Shown here: positions 1-11,024 of the stretch, piece by piece
Position numbering within the stretch: position 1 is the first letter of the stretch
How the letters are laid out: every line of letters starts with the position of its first letter
Assembly (NCBI GenBank): GCA_934045905.1
Contig: OW203771.1
Location: 18,837,701-18,901,700 of the forward strand
Length of the DNA: 64,000 bases
Direction: 5' to 3'
From: Leuctra nigra
Taxonomy: Eukaryota > Arthropoda > Insecta > Plecoptera > Leuctridae
The notes under the pieces: model-generated
Database searches by the model: none
Told to the model about the DNA's origin: nothing
The model's input: only the letters and a program-made list of their open reading frames with translations
Position numbers and translations under genes: made by a program

Positions 1-317
1 TCTTAATGAAACTTTAAGTAATTTCCGAATGAGAACTTTGTTTATAACGTCGAGATGCTCGTAAACAAGCAGCAAGACGAGGGAAGAGGCGTGTAGGTGG
101 AGAAAACAGCGAGTTTTTAATTAGTCTACTCTTGTTGAATCTGATGGATGTTCGCTCTTTCAACTCTTTGCTTTCATCAGCTAATGAAAACATTAAACAA
201 TTCGCTGCTTTTCTGTTGGCAGACATTCATATCGCTTGTAATGGCGGTTGATAAGCGACCCTTTGTAGTTCATACAAGATAATGTGTAGTGTTGGTTATA
301 CTACCTTTCATTTTAGT
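1..317. other. unassigned noncoding DNA
   Basis: No supportable gene or repeat. The open frames here are short and show no recognisable domain. Confidence 0.5.
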
Positions 318-610
318 AGCGTTTAATGTCGCACTCTTCTGCACATGCCAATTGCCGCGCATATGATGATGAAGATCAGGGTGCTTATGTTCGAAAAAGT
401 TATCACGTCATAACTCCCAAGTTATGATTCATAAGTAGGTTTGACCTATCTCTCACCATGTTAATATTATGACTTTTTTTATTATTCATAACTTATGACG
501 TGATAACTATTTCGAGAATAAGCCCCCAGGTCAGGTGGGATGGAGGAGGCCGTGTCCTGTTGGTTGAAACCCTCACATCATTTGCCTCGACTGATGGAGA
601 GCACGAAATA
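318..610 (-). mobile_element. tRNA-derived SINE copy (minus), interrupted by a small TIR element
   Basis: Read on the minus strand, this matches the body of the SINE at 43492-43790. The segment near 318-340 corresponds to the 3' end (the other copy reads TGCGACGTTAA there), and a GATGATGA stretch follows. On the other side of the insertion at 383-523, the GGAGGAGGCCGTG and ATTTGCCTCGACTGATGG blocks continue the alignment. The tRNA head is missing. The copy is old and diverged. Confidence 0.6.
383..523. mobile_element. 141-bp TIR (foldback) element inside the SINE
   Basis: The ends are inverted repeats: GCTTATGTTCGAAAAAGTTA at the left pairs with the complement of the right end, which reads TGATAACTATTTCGAGAATA then AGC. 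The interior repeats the inverted motif GTTATCACGTCATAA. It separates two halves of a SINE, which supports insertion. It carries no coding sequence and no clear target duplication. The superfamily is unknown. Confidence 0.6.
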
Positions 611-659
611 AAACTTGCTCTATTGAAGAATTACCTGTCTGTATGATAATCAAATTAGT

Positions 660-900
660 CTGGAAATGGACAAAAACATCTAAAAATGTTGTCCCGATGA
701 CCATGCAATATTTGAAGTCGATCGGTCAAACGGTTCCAGTTTATAGTTTCAACAAATATCACAGGATTCTGTTCATAAAATATACGCGAGGCCACTTTCA
801 TTACGTTATAGGAGTACAAAATGTCAGTTAGTTGAACGGTTTGACATGGCACTGCTGGCAACAACTAAAAGTAAAACACAAAGAGAAAGTCTCATAAAGA
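660..900 (+). mobile_element. family F2 fragment (3' portion)
   Basis: This matches the later part of the F2 elements at 56281 and 58288: GATGACCATGCAA, then TCGATCGGTCAAACGGTTC, then GTACAAAATGTCAG, GAACGGTTTGACATGG and ACACAAAGAGAAAGT. The terminal GCTCGCTC block is absent, so the fragment is truncated. Confidence 0.6.
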
Positions 901-946
901 GTATCTACTGAGGAGACGCTTGCTAATTGAGGCATTTCCAGGGCAG

Positions 947-1062
947 CTATTCTATAACTTTAAATATCCGTATTCGAACCGAATCCGATTCAAGGCCATA
1001 TGTATTAACATTGCACCGAATTGGATTCTAACCGAATCCTGATAATTAAAGTTATATAATAG
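947..1062. mobile_element. 116-bp TIR element
   Basis: Imperfect inverted repeats of about 45 bp: CTATTCTATAACTTTAA at the left, and TTAAAGTTATATAATAG at the right. The arms continue inward as ATTCGAACCGAATCCGATT facing AATTGGATTCTAACCGAAT. The interior is noncoding. This is a MITE-like element of unknown superfamily. Confidence 0.6.
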
Positions 1063-1679
1063 GGGTCCAGGTGCCCTATTCCTGAAAAAAGTGAAAGTAA
1101 GTGTCAGGTAATGAACAGTAGGAAATTTTTTATCAACCAATAAGAATCCAGTAGGCTTAGATTCTATTGGCTGATACCGATTTTCTCACTATTTTTCGCA
1201 TACTAACTTCTCACATTTTTCAGGACTAGGGCCCCAGATATCAGAAACATACGACTTCTCATCTCTATCATCAGACATACGCCAGAAGACTCTGATTCTA
1301 ATATCTTGTCTGTTGCCACTGCCTAGGGTGGAGGTCTAAGATGGTAATTTGCGAACCATTACCCCGCAATGCCGTGCTCTGTGGGTGACGGGCGCAATCA
1401 ATCATCGACACAATGTGGCACTGCATTAAGTAAATAGCAAGCTTCGCCACAGACGCGGCTAAATTGACCGTAAAACGCTGAGAGTTGTGACTTTGTGACG
1501 GTTTGGCTTGGATTTATAACTGAATACCTCATTCATGTTGATGGCGTTACATGTTATAACAACATGTTATAAGATTAATGTGTATGCATTTTTAGTAGCG
1601 TGATGTCTTCTATGCATTACTTTTCTATAGGAAATGTGGCTTTTAAATGATCTAATGTTCTATGAAACAAATTTGAAGT
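1063..1679. other. unassigned noncoding DNA
   Basis: No gene is supportable. Positions 1330-1510 are richer in G+C than their surroundings and could be a conserved noncoding segment. A small palindrome built on AACATGTTATAA lies at about 1549-1572. Confidence 0.4.
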
Positions 1680-1911
1680 GTACAGGGAAAGAACGCTACG
1701 AGTCACATTCGGATGAAACTGAGATAAACGAAGTTATGTTGAAACTTGTTGAATCTTCCATACAAATAGATATTTCAATTGCGTTTTTCATGACTTTGTG
1801 GTAATATTTTCTAAAAACCGAGGGTATGCTGAAAGCTCATTAAAATCACTGCAAGATTACACTTGAATTATTTTTTTCAACAAATGGACTCATAGCGTTC
1901 TTTCCCTGTAC
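1680..1911. mobile_element. 232-bp TIR element
   Basis: The left end GTACAGGGAAAGAACGCTAC is matched in inverted orientation by the right end, where GACTCATAGCGTTCTTTCCC is followed by TGTAC. About 26 bp pair with one or two mismatches. The interior is AT-rich and noncoding. It is a nonautonomous DNA element; the superfamily is not determined. Confidence 0.7.
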
Positions 1912-3053
1912 CATTTATATCTGTACATCAAAGGTAGAAGTCCTAAAGCCCATTTTCTCGATTTTGCGTCGCTCACTTTTTCTCTTCTTGAAAACTTCTG
2001 AAATTTCTTAATCACCTTTCTTGAACAATATCCTCCCAAGTTCATTCTCTCATTAACATTTGAACCATATTTACTGCTTTGATCCACGTCACAAACTTCT
2101 TTGTATTAGTATTACATAATTTACAAATGGTGCCAGATGTAGGATTTTTTCTTCTTCTATCAAGTTCAGAATAATTGTTTTCAAAATTATTTTATTTTTC
2201 TTAGATACATAGAGCGCTTTCTGCCAAATTACTTCATTTTGTCTACATCTTGATATTTTATAAATTATGCTTTTTTATAATTTGCTCTTTCCATCTTCCA
2301 AGGCGCTTTCAAGTTTAAATGATGTAACTTGTGCTACTTTTCAAGTTCTTTAATTACATATGTTTTAAGTTAAAAGCAACATACAGAATATAATCACAAA
2401 GTAATTGCGTGTGATCGCTCAAAATCTCGGCGACGAACTCTCCAACAATTTATCTCTTTTTTCAGCTTTTAAGTCTCAATTTATATTATTCTTTCTTCTA
2501 TTTTAATTGCATCTTTCTGCTCATTTCGTAACTGGAGTGTAGTAATATTTTCGCCATTTATCACCAACACTTGGCCAAAGTCTTTTGTATTTAAATTTCC
2601 ACTCATAAATCACTGGGCACCAACGCATTAGAACGGTTAAAAACTGAATGCGTGCTTAAACGGTTTTAAATCTCCATTCCATTCCGGTATTATTATTCTA
2701 TATTGTGTTTTTGTTTTTATTCTGTATTATATCTGGCAAAATGAAGAATCACACTGTGGAGGAATTTAGAATGGATTAGGTAATGTAACTAGAAATTTCG
2801 TACCTATATGAAAGTGTGGTATTTGCATTTTGTATTTTTTTACTCAAACGCAAAAGTTATTTTTTATCTCAATGGAATCTGAGTTTAGAGGTCATGAAGG
2901 ATTATGGTCTTGATTTAAAAACCCATTGATTTATGACGAGTATTATTTAAAAATAAGAAGATTATAACGCCGCGCATACTGGGCTCGGAGTAATCGAAAA
3001 GTTAATCTTTTCCCGTGGAAATCTTTATACGAATTCACACACCATTCGAATTA
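1912..3053. other. unassigned AT-rich DNA
   Basis: No gene is supportable. Positions 1925-1985 hold a weak match to the repeat seen at 16026-16188 and 29348-29470 (AGAAGTC then TTTTCTCGATTTTG). Confidence 0.4.
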
Positions 3054-4116
3054 CTAGGAAAACGCTCTGTGTAACGCGTTGAATGAGCGAGCACGACACG
3101 TGCGCAAACATTAACCGAATATGCGTTCGTTAACACACAGAAAACATTATTTTAAGTCAAACTGAAAGCAAACTACGATCCACTGAATCAATATAAAACA
3201 ATGTGTCATTGTATGACCACCATTAATGTGTAATCCGAGATATACCTAACCTTCAAGGAAATGTCAGGCTAGACAGAAGCTCAGAAACGGAATAATCCAA
3301 CGTTTCCAAGAAGAAAATAATTTGAAATAATCAATCCCCTGGACAAAAACTGTAGATACCTAATATCTATGCTTTAAAAGCGATTCAATTTTACTAATAC
3401 CTTCACAAAGTACACCAAATTGCCAAAATTATCAACGAAAAGAAGCACAATGCAGGAGAGATTTGGAATGACGTGTGAACGCTAGAAGAGAACAAACGCC
3501 ACTCAATGATATTATTGAAATGTGAGCTTATGTTTCTAATCCCTCCTGGTTGCAAAATCAGCCAAGTAGAAACACGGGAGGCACGGCCATCAGAACTACG
3601 AATTGACGAAAAGACAATCAAGGTCCTTAAAAACTCGAAATGATTTGTTGGAAACTATGATCCAAATTGAATTATTCAAATTTGATCAACTCAATACACA
3701 TAAAAATATCTGCTTTTCACTAAAAAAGTGTACATACCATCAAAACACTCTTGTACCTAAAGCAAATCAGATTCAGTTGCATTGGAAAGACATTCATTTT
3801 CAATGTTTCATTTCTGACAGCTATTAAAAATGTCAATAAGTGCATACTTTCTTGACAGATTCGGCTGAAAATTGGTAAAATAAGTGACATTGTTGGTCTT
3901 ACTGACCATGCTAAATATGAGTTTGATCACATTTCTCGAAGACCATTTTCATTTTTTAGGCTATCAGGAGATACTTATTTTAACAATGAACCAATGGATG
4001 GATTTCAAAAAAAAATTGGGTCTGCAAACAGAGAAGGTTGTCTTTACATGTGTGCAAAATTTCAGGTCGATCGGTGAAACGGTGTGACTTCTATTGCTTC
4101 CTTTAGCATACAAAAA

Positions 4117-4148
<32 letters not shown>

Positions 4149-4198
4149 AGAGGTCCGTGCTAAAAGAGCCAAATGGAGTCGCTCGCTTCGCTCGCTCA
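3054..4198 (+). mobile_element. family F2 element, full ends, with an internal insertion
   Basis: It starts with CTAGGAAAACGCTCTGTGTA, followed by the ACGCGTTGAATGAGCGAGC block, and ends with CGCTCGCTTCGCTCGCTCAA. Compared with the copy at 28603-29188, about 500 bases at roughly 3190-3690 look like foreign sequence inserted into the element. The 3' half carries AAAATTTCAGGTCGATCGGT at 4056-4075, a long A run (about 4118-4147) and AACAGAGGTCCGTGC before the terminus. No coding capacity is visible. Confidence 0.7.
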
Positions 4199-6182
4199 AA
4201 CTATGGACTGTGATTTTAAAATAGGTATAGTATGCTTTTAGGAATTACGTGTAGAATCACTGATTTTAATTTTTTGTTTATGGTTATATTGATTTCGAAG
4301 TTTCGTAGAAAATTATTAATATCTGTTCTTGTCGGGCTTGACAAAGTTTTATCAACAACAAAGATAATTAGCACTGCCATTATAGAATATTTTGCACACT
4401 TTAATTAGTAGGTAGGTTCTTCAAACTAATTAACGGTCCTCGTTTTACAATATGAAGTATGTCTTCTTGAAGTAAGGAGAAGGAAAAACATCATAAAACA
4501 TAGACAATTTTCTTCTTAATTATTTCAACAAACTTTAGATAATGAAGTCTCTCTTCAACGTTTTTATAGTAAAAATCATGATAAAAACACGAGTTTACAT
4601 TCCTGTCTAGTACATAGTTTCGTTAGTGTAAAGTAAGGTATTGATGATAAGGTAATAGAGCATCGATGACTATAAGTGTCATACTTGTATCTGACTAAAT
4701 TTATATTATTCATGAACAGGTTTAACTGAATCTCTTTATAATGTATTTCAATGGTGAGTGCTTACGCTGTCAGTCACTTTTTCCACAATTTCAATGTTTG
4801 ACTGTTGCAAAGTTATGACAGTAAACTGGAGTAAAAAATTACACATTTTATTGTCGGTAGATTGCAAAAAGTCCATATCGCTAAAACAAAATCAGATACA
4901 ACGTTATTCCACTTTGCCATCGGTATACAATAAAACACGCAGAAATAATGCGATAGCCAAATTCTTCTACAATGCTCTTCCGATGACGAAATAAATAAAT
5001 AAAAATGTGCATAAAATAATTTCTGCCATCTAATTATGTATTTTTTTTATAAATTCACTCATTCTTGTGACTATAAAATTCTGTCCACCCTAAACCTTTG
5101 TAATACATTACAATCAACAACAATCAGGACAAATAAACAGTGTTGACATTCAACAATCCTCACTAATTCTATCACTATCCTGTCTAATCACTATTTGTCC
5201 CGATCTCTAAAACAAATACGTCTCTCCGCCACATTGTTGATCGTAATGGCAACAGTGTAATGTCCGTGTTCTTGTGCAATGCGACGTTGCAGTTGCTAAT
5301 TGCTGTAATCATGTTGATTTGTATGACGTCATACGCACGGTTAATCAGCTCGAGTATGGTTTATCTGTGTGTCTGATGTGGAATGGTCGCTGTGTTGGTG
5401 TTGGTCTAATGGGACATCAGGTGTTGGGTATTATGGATTATAACCGAAGCATATTCGGTAAGAATAATCCGCCCATTCGCAGTGATTGAAAATCGAGTAA
5501 TTCGACTGATAATGTTTTATGTAACACAATTTAAAAATATTGTTTAAAAATACTTACTTTAAATTTACTTTAAATTTACTTTTAGTATAGCTTTAAGTAC
5601 TTTAAATTTAGTAGCAACTTACTAAATAAACTCATACCTAATATTTTTATATTTTTTGTGATGTTTGATATTTATTTTGTGCTTCCCGATTTAAATTATT
5701 TGCGTCACTTCACGTCAATATTTTGTATGAGGTACTATCTGTATCTTCTTTACCGATCTGTAGGGTAAAATATGTTTTTAGGTCAAATTCAACAAATATT
5801 TCTATGGCGCCGATATAGGTTTTAGCCGCTGCGATTGTGATACATAATCAGGCATTTTAATTATTTTAAACCTTACACCTAATATAATATTAAGCCCAAT
5901 TTATAATACAATAATGAGGACAAAAGCGAGAGGTGGTCTTTGAGGTGGCAACATTTCTGCTGCACAAACTTCGTGATTTTCGAATTGACTATTTTTTATT
6001 CTTTTATGAGCGCTATTATTTTTTGGCTCGACTCTTCGCACCATTTAACATCACCGACTGCACCGCACGCCATTTGTTTCGAGCCGTTTCACCTATTAAG
6101 CTGGAACTGAGTCTATTATCGATCATTTGAAACGGCGAGTTATTTTTTTATGAGTTGGCCGTTTCAATGTGAATTTAATGAG
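4199..6182. other. unassigned AT-rich DNA
   Basis: Apart from the possible reverse-transcriptase remnant at 4758-4994, nothing is supportable. Positions 5550-5610 are a simple run of AAATTTACTTT-like units. Confidence 0.4.
4758..4994 (+). pseudogene. possible LINE reverse-transcriptase C-terminal remnant
   Basis: A 78-codon frame ends in the residues LPSVYNKTRR and, shortly after, FFYNALP. Many arthropod LINE polyproteins close their reverse-transcriptase region with a basic LPS/R-rich stretch and then a FN(or Y)xLP motif, so this may be an old fragment of one. No catalytic FADD motif is present and the upstream sequence is closed in this frame. The likeness rests on one short motif and could be chance. 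Confidence 0.25.
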
Positions 6183-6256
6183 AGTTAGCTCGGTCGGTAT
6201 AACTCACTGGACGTATATTACAGGTCTTGGGTTCGATTCCTGCGACAGACCTTCTT
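6183..6256 (+). other. tRNA-like promoter head (degenerate SINE)
   Basis: TTAGCTCGGTCGGTATAACTC resembles an RNA polymerase III A box, and GGGTTCGATTCCTGC about 35 bases later is a good B box. The flanks do not form an acceptor stem, so this is not a functional tRNA. A SINE remnant or tRNA pseudogene is more likely. Confidence 0.55.
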
Positions 6257-6806
6257 GACTAGTGGCTTTTCGTTGTAATAAACTGTAACCGACGCTTTTC
6301 CAATCGTTTCTTCGTTTTTATCATCTAAAAAACATCTTGGTCTAAAACTAGTGCAGACTTGATTAGGTGCCCGAATTCTTTTTTTCATCTTTAAACCCTA
6401 TAATATTTGATCTAACCGCACATTACCCTTTATGGGATAATATTTTGGTTTATTTATGATAAGGATTTATAATGATACAAATGATATTATATCTGCTTGA
6501 CCAAATATAAAGATCAGTAATTTTACCTCGAAATGATTGTTTCCAGTAATTACGTAAATATTAGCATCCTCAGAATTTAAAAATTTAGAACATTTTTCTT
6601 CGAATAAGTTGACGTTCAAAAAAGCGTTGAGACTCGCATCATGGCTATCAAAAGTTGACGTTCCCATATTTTTTATTTCAAGCTTAAGTATGTTTTTTCT
6701 TCAATTTATATGCAGAATAGAACTTTGACTTACACTCCGCTATCAAGTACTAAAAAGTCGATTAAAACCCGTCAAAACTGTTCCGTGCGTGCAGCGTAAT
6801 TTACAA
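6257..6806. other. unassigned AT-rich DNA
   Basis: No gene or repeat is supportable. It abuts the Helitron-like element at 6807. Confidence 0.4.
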
Positions 6807-7934
6807 TCCCAGAAAAAACACTCCGTGTAAAAATACCAGCCAAGTCTCTTTAACTATAAAAAAAAATAGAAGAAATCTAAAAATTCAGCACTGAAAAGGA
6901 GTGATATCAAAAAAGGAGCCAAGTCAACGAATTTTCCAAATTTTAATCGTACCATTGAAATAAAAATATCAACCCCCGAGAAATACTTAAAAAAAGGACT
7001 TGGCGCATCGTTTTTTTAAAGACACTTTTCTATCCTAAAAGTATAGGAAGAACTCTACAAGTATATTTTCCTGAGTATATCACATTCATTATCGACGAAT
7101 CATACTACGTTTTAATATAACTAGTACTCTTACCTACTGGCAGTTTTGGTATTTTGTCAATATTCAGAGGAAATAAACGGATAAACGAATAACGAATAAA
7201 CGGAAGCGGCCTAGTCTATTCGTTATTGCCACTATTTCTAGGGTCATATTAATCAATCATACTTCTCAATATCGTGACTGAGGGAAATAGCGAAAGCGCT
7301 CATTACAAGAAGGCCGTCAATGAGATTTGTATAAGTGACTAGTGCACTGAGCCATGCTGCTCAAATAATTACTGACTAGATTTTTATCTAAAGTAATACG
7401 TTATATAATTTATGAATTTTTTTGGTATAAAATGTTAATTAATAGCAATTAATTACACGGCGAGAAGGTTCCAAGTATAATGCTGTAGTAGGTATGTTGA
7501 TGTACCCACAAAACTATAGGTACCTACCAATCACAAACACAACTGTTCTGTATTTATTGCTTGTAAGACAATGCTATGTTTCTTTGCGTACTTATATTTA
7601 AATTTAAAATATTTTACAGAATGTTCAATATTTAATTTGAAAGTTTTGTCCCAATTTTTCTAGGCATTTCTGAACTACGTAGTATGTGAGTGGCATAAGC
7701 TTAAGAATAGAAAAATGTCTTTAAAAAAACGATGCGCCAAGTCCTTTTTTTAAGTATTTCTCGGGGGGTTGATATTTTTATTTCAATGGTACGATTAAAA
7801 TTTGGAAAATTCGTTGACTTGGCTCCTTTTTTGATATCACTCCTTTTCAGTGCTGAATTTTTAGATTTCTTCTATTTTTTTTTATAGTTAAAGAGACTTG
7901 GCTGGTATTTTTACACGGAGTGTTTTTTCTGGGA
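6807..7934. repeat. inverted 230-bp repeats of the family H 5' end
   Basis: Positions 6807-7036 and 7705-7934 are inverted copies of each other. Both contain ACACTCCGTGTAAAAATACC, GGAGTGATATCAAAAAAGGA and GGACTTGGCGCATCG or their complements. The element therefore carries its own 5' terminus twice, head to head, around about 670 bp of AT-rich DNA. The same layout is present in copies 2 and 3. Confidence 0.8.
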
Positions 7935-8123
7935 TATCACTTCTTTTGTTAGTTTATTCATACAGCTTGTAGCACATGTCCGAGCAGGGACTAATTTCTT
8001 TAAAAAAATACGCCTCAACCGATTTGGTTACTATGAAAAGTTGCGTTTGGTATAAGATGAAAATGATTATCCAAGAAGAATAGCTTAAGTTTCGTTATAA
8101 TCGATCCAGCCGTTTTCGATACA

Positions 8124-8714
8124 TGACGTCACTTCCGGTTTTGAAATAGCGGCCGAATTCCGGTATAGGTAATAAGAAAACAATCTAGTTTTATCTAGTT
8201 GATACCTTCATGAACGACCATCTGAATTCCTAATCCCTATATTTCCGTAAAATCGGTCATGCCGTTTGTAATATATGACGTCACTTCCGGTTTCATTTAG
8301 TGGTTCCTGCCGCCATTTCCGGTACCATTAATTTATTTATTCATTTTTCACAATTGATTTTTCAAATAAATAGCAGAATGAATACGCAGGAGCTAGTTCA
8401 GTTGTAATCGGTACAGGCGTTTTAGATATATGACGTCACTTCCGGTTTCAGGAATGGCGGCCGAGAACACTGCTACCTTGAATATATAAATTGTATTGTC
8501 TATGTTACAATGTAAGTTAATTATGTACGTATTTTAAGTATAATTTGTTGAAATAAGTTAAATATTGCGTATTTATGACGTCACTTCCGGTTTAGAAAAA
8601 AAGAAAATAATATTTTTTTTATTGATACTTCATAAAGATGACCATCTAAATCGAATGGCGCTAATTTCGTTCTAATCGGTCCACGCGTTTTTGAGTTATG
8701 ACGTCACTTCCGGT
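8124..8714. promoter_or_regulatory. array of five CRE-ETS composite sites (family H copy 1)
   Basis: TGACGTCACTTCCGGT occurs perfectly at 8124, 8276, 8431, 8576 and 8699, with spacings of 152, 155, 145 and 123 bases. It joins the CREB/ATF palindrome TGACGTCA to an ETS site (complement ACCGGAAGT). Three modules have a nearby YY1/Pho-like core: ATGGCGGC after the third and fifth, GCCGCCAT after the second. The first has a near match. Factor binding is inferred from known motifs, not shown. Confidence 0.6.
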
Positions 8715-8838
8715 TTAAAAATGGCGGCACAAAAAATCACAAGAGGCAAGGTATCATCAGACGCCAAAAGTGCATATGTGGTAAAAGTTTCAGGTCGATC
8801 GGTTTAGCCGTTTAGGCTGTGGCGCTGTCAACAGGGTT

Positions 8839-9882
8839 TGTAACGGTTTGAATTCGGCGCTGGCGCCAACGTCAAGTCGTTACCATTAGCCGGCATTTGT
8901 ACCCATATTTGGAGGGTCGCCTAGAGCAGAAAAGATGTCATGCGCAATGGTCAATGATAGTCGAGTTCGCGGATCGGCGACCTGAGCTCATTCTCTTTCT
9001 CTGGCTGACCGTCGTCGACTTCACATCGCCGCGTGAGTAGTGTATAAATGTAGATTGAAACCAACGCTGAGTTGTAGCGGATATAACGTAGTGGTCTGGT
9101 CGTCCAGTCCCTATTTAAGGTTCAATCTAGAGTTATGAAACAGAATCATTATGTTGTCTGCTGACCTGCTTGCGAGTGCAAGTAAGATAATGTATTTTGT
9201 TGTCACGTATTTTATATATAACAATCTAGTGTGGCCACACTTGGATTGTCTCCGCGGGTCGTCGTCAGTCAGGGAAAGGGCACCCTTTTCGGATCATCAA
9301 ACCTATCTAAATTCAACATTGTATTAAGTAAGTCCAGTAATCTTAGAACGTCGTCTGTACGAATTCTATTTATGTAAATGTCCGAAGTAGTTCGGCGAGC
9401 ATCATATCAAGAAGTGTAAGTAACGAGTTGTTTTAATTACTAGTAAAAGTCCGAATCAGTTCGGCAAGCAACATTGCACTGTCGTTATATTTATCATTGT
9501 ATTGTATCAGTCTTATTTGCTATTCATTCAATTGCATGTGTTGTGTTGCCTCCAGGCACACAGCTGATGAGGTTACGACCTGTGTTGTACACAGAGTCCA
9601 TTTACGCGAGGAGGTCAAACCCCCGGTAATCTGTTATCTCATTCTGATATTTGACTGTTCATTTATTCCTCACTTTATGTAATAAAACCATAATTAATGT
9701 CAACTGGACATCACAGCCTTATGTCTTGATAGTCTAGCACCTAGTTCTGATCCTATTGCTCTCGCTCATGTCGTGTCTCTCTCTTTGTCAACTACCACGA
9801 GATCACCCGCCCACACCCATCTCCAGCTGTTGCTAGCCCGGCACTGGTTATTTCTGCCCGAGGCGACGACGCCGGCGTGGCA
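8839..9882 (+). repeat. 5' LTR
   Basis: It begins TGTAACGGTTTG and ends GGCGTGGCA. A likely promoter TATA box (TATAAAT) lies at 9043-9049 and a polyadenylation signal AATAAA at 9681-9686. I see no difference from the 3' LTR by eye, which implies recent insertion. Confidence 0.92.
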
Positions 9883-9885
9883 TTT

Positions 9886-9905
9886 TGGCGCACACAACGT
9901 GGGGC
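9886..9905 (+). other. primer binding site
   Basis: TGGCGCACACAACGTGGGGC starts three bases after the 5' LTR. It resembles the TGGCGC..AACGTGGGGC primer sites usual in insect Ty3/gypsy elements, with small changes. I did not identify the matching tRNA. Confidence 0.7.
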
Positions 9906-10118
9906 CTGGTGATCAAGACGCGACGTGTGGAGCCCGAACGTTGGCATTTTGGTGCTCAAATCCAAAATCGACGTGGGACAACAACGACCTTCAGACGCTT
10001 GTGCTTGCTGCGATTACCTCGAGATACGTTTGACCTTCGAGTTACGTGAACACGCCGTGCATACTGGTGAGCTGTATCGTTCAGTCATTATTTATCCCTG
10101 TTACGTAATCTTTTCATC

Positions 10119-10193
10119 ATGGACGAAGCCGAGTCGTTAGAAGAAATTCATGCTTTAAGCGAGCGCCTGCAAACAGCAGTGACCTGTATCTAA
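10119..10193 (+). pseudogene. gag N-terminal stub
   Basis: A 24-codon frame beginning MDEAESLEEIHALSERLQ stops at 10191-10193. It sits where gag normally begins, downstream of the primer site, and then the sequence jumps straight to integrase. This indicates that the rest of gag and most of pol were deleted. Identification as gag rests on position. Confidence 0.45.
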
Positions 10194-10196
10194 AAC

Positions 10197-10981
10197 TTTG
10201 ATGGTGACGGACACATTTTTGGAAATACAGCCTACTATTTCCTGTGAGATCCGCGAAGTCGAAACTCGTGGCGCCGAAGATAGAAGACGAGGTATTCTTA
10301 GTGTACGACACTGCAGAGATCTTAGTTTGTGACCATGGTCCTGAGTTCATAGGAGCTCCTTGGAAGAAGATGGCTCAAGAGTCCAGACTACCATAGTACT
10401 CTTCACTTCAACGACAAACGTCATCCCCAAGCGAACCCGACGGAACGCGCTAATTGTACTGTTCTAGGTATGCTGATCATACATCACCGACAATCATATG
10501 CTATGGGACAAGAATGTGCCGAAAATAGGTTGTGTCCTACGTACAGCAGTGAACGAAGTAACTGGCTAGACACATGCATACGTTAACTTTGGGTCGTGAA
10601 ATAATTCTGTGTGGTATAGACCACCGACGCTATCGATATGGCGATTATTATTGTCGCGGACAATGTTGACAAGATGCAAGGACTAAAATCTATTTTTACA
10701 GATATTCGCGCTCGTTTGAAACGCGCCCTCAGCAAAACGCCGTGAGATACAACCTCCGACGACGCCCGCTGGAATTCCATGTTGGCGACCGAGTCTTGAA
10801 GAGAGACTTCCACTTGTCCAACGCTGCCGACAACTATGCAGCCAAGCTAGCGCCTCGATACGAAGGACCGTTCGAGATCAGCAAGAAAACGTCACCGCTG
10901 ATCTACCGTCTCAAGGACCTCGATGGACGCGATATCGGAACCTGGCACATAAAGGATTTGCGTAGTTATTATGATAGTTAG
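10197..10981 (+). pseudogene. Ty3/gypsy integrase fragment, frameshifted
   Basis: Pieces of the integrase core appear in order in changing frames. VTDTF near 10203 would hold the first catalytic Asp, and CDHGPEF near 10330 the second. RHPQANPTERAN near 10421 carries the catalytic Glu, and LRTAV..NEVTG follows near 10540. Several frameshifts and in-frame stops separate them, so the core is dead. The last 80 codons (10742-10981) are intact: RYNLRRRP, then GDRVLKRDFHLS and KLAPRYEGPFEI, typical of the C-terminal DNA-binding end (GPY/F-like) of Ty3/gypsy integrases. The frame ends about 60 bases before the 3' LTR, the usual place for the end of pol. Confidence 0.88.
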
Positions 10982-11024
10982 CCTGTAAGAACTCGAAGAA
11001 AAAGAAAATTGTATTTTCTTTTTG

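Noticed and set aside
4118..4147. Poly-A run as the tail of a processed pseudogene
   Set aside because: It lies inside family F2 before the conserved terminus, as in the other copies, and no gene-derived sequence precedes it.
6183..6256. Functional tRNA gene
   Set aside because: A and B boxes are present, but no acceptor stem pairs. The same holds for 46185, 57713 and 60058.
9497..9682. Identical 61-codon frames in the two LTRs
   Set aside because: They are identical because the LTRs are. LTRs do not normally code, and the frame has no domain.
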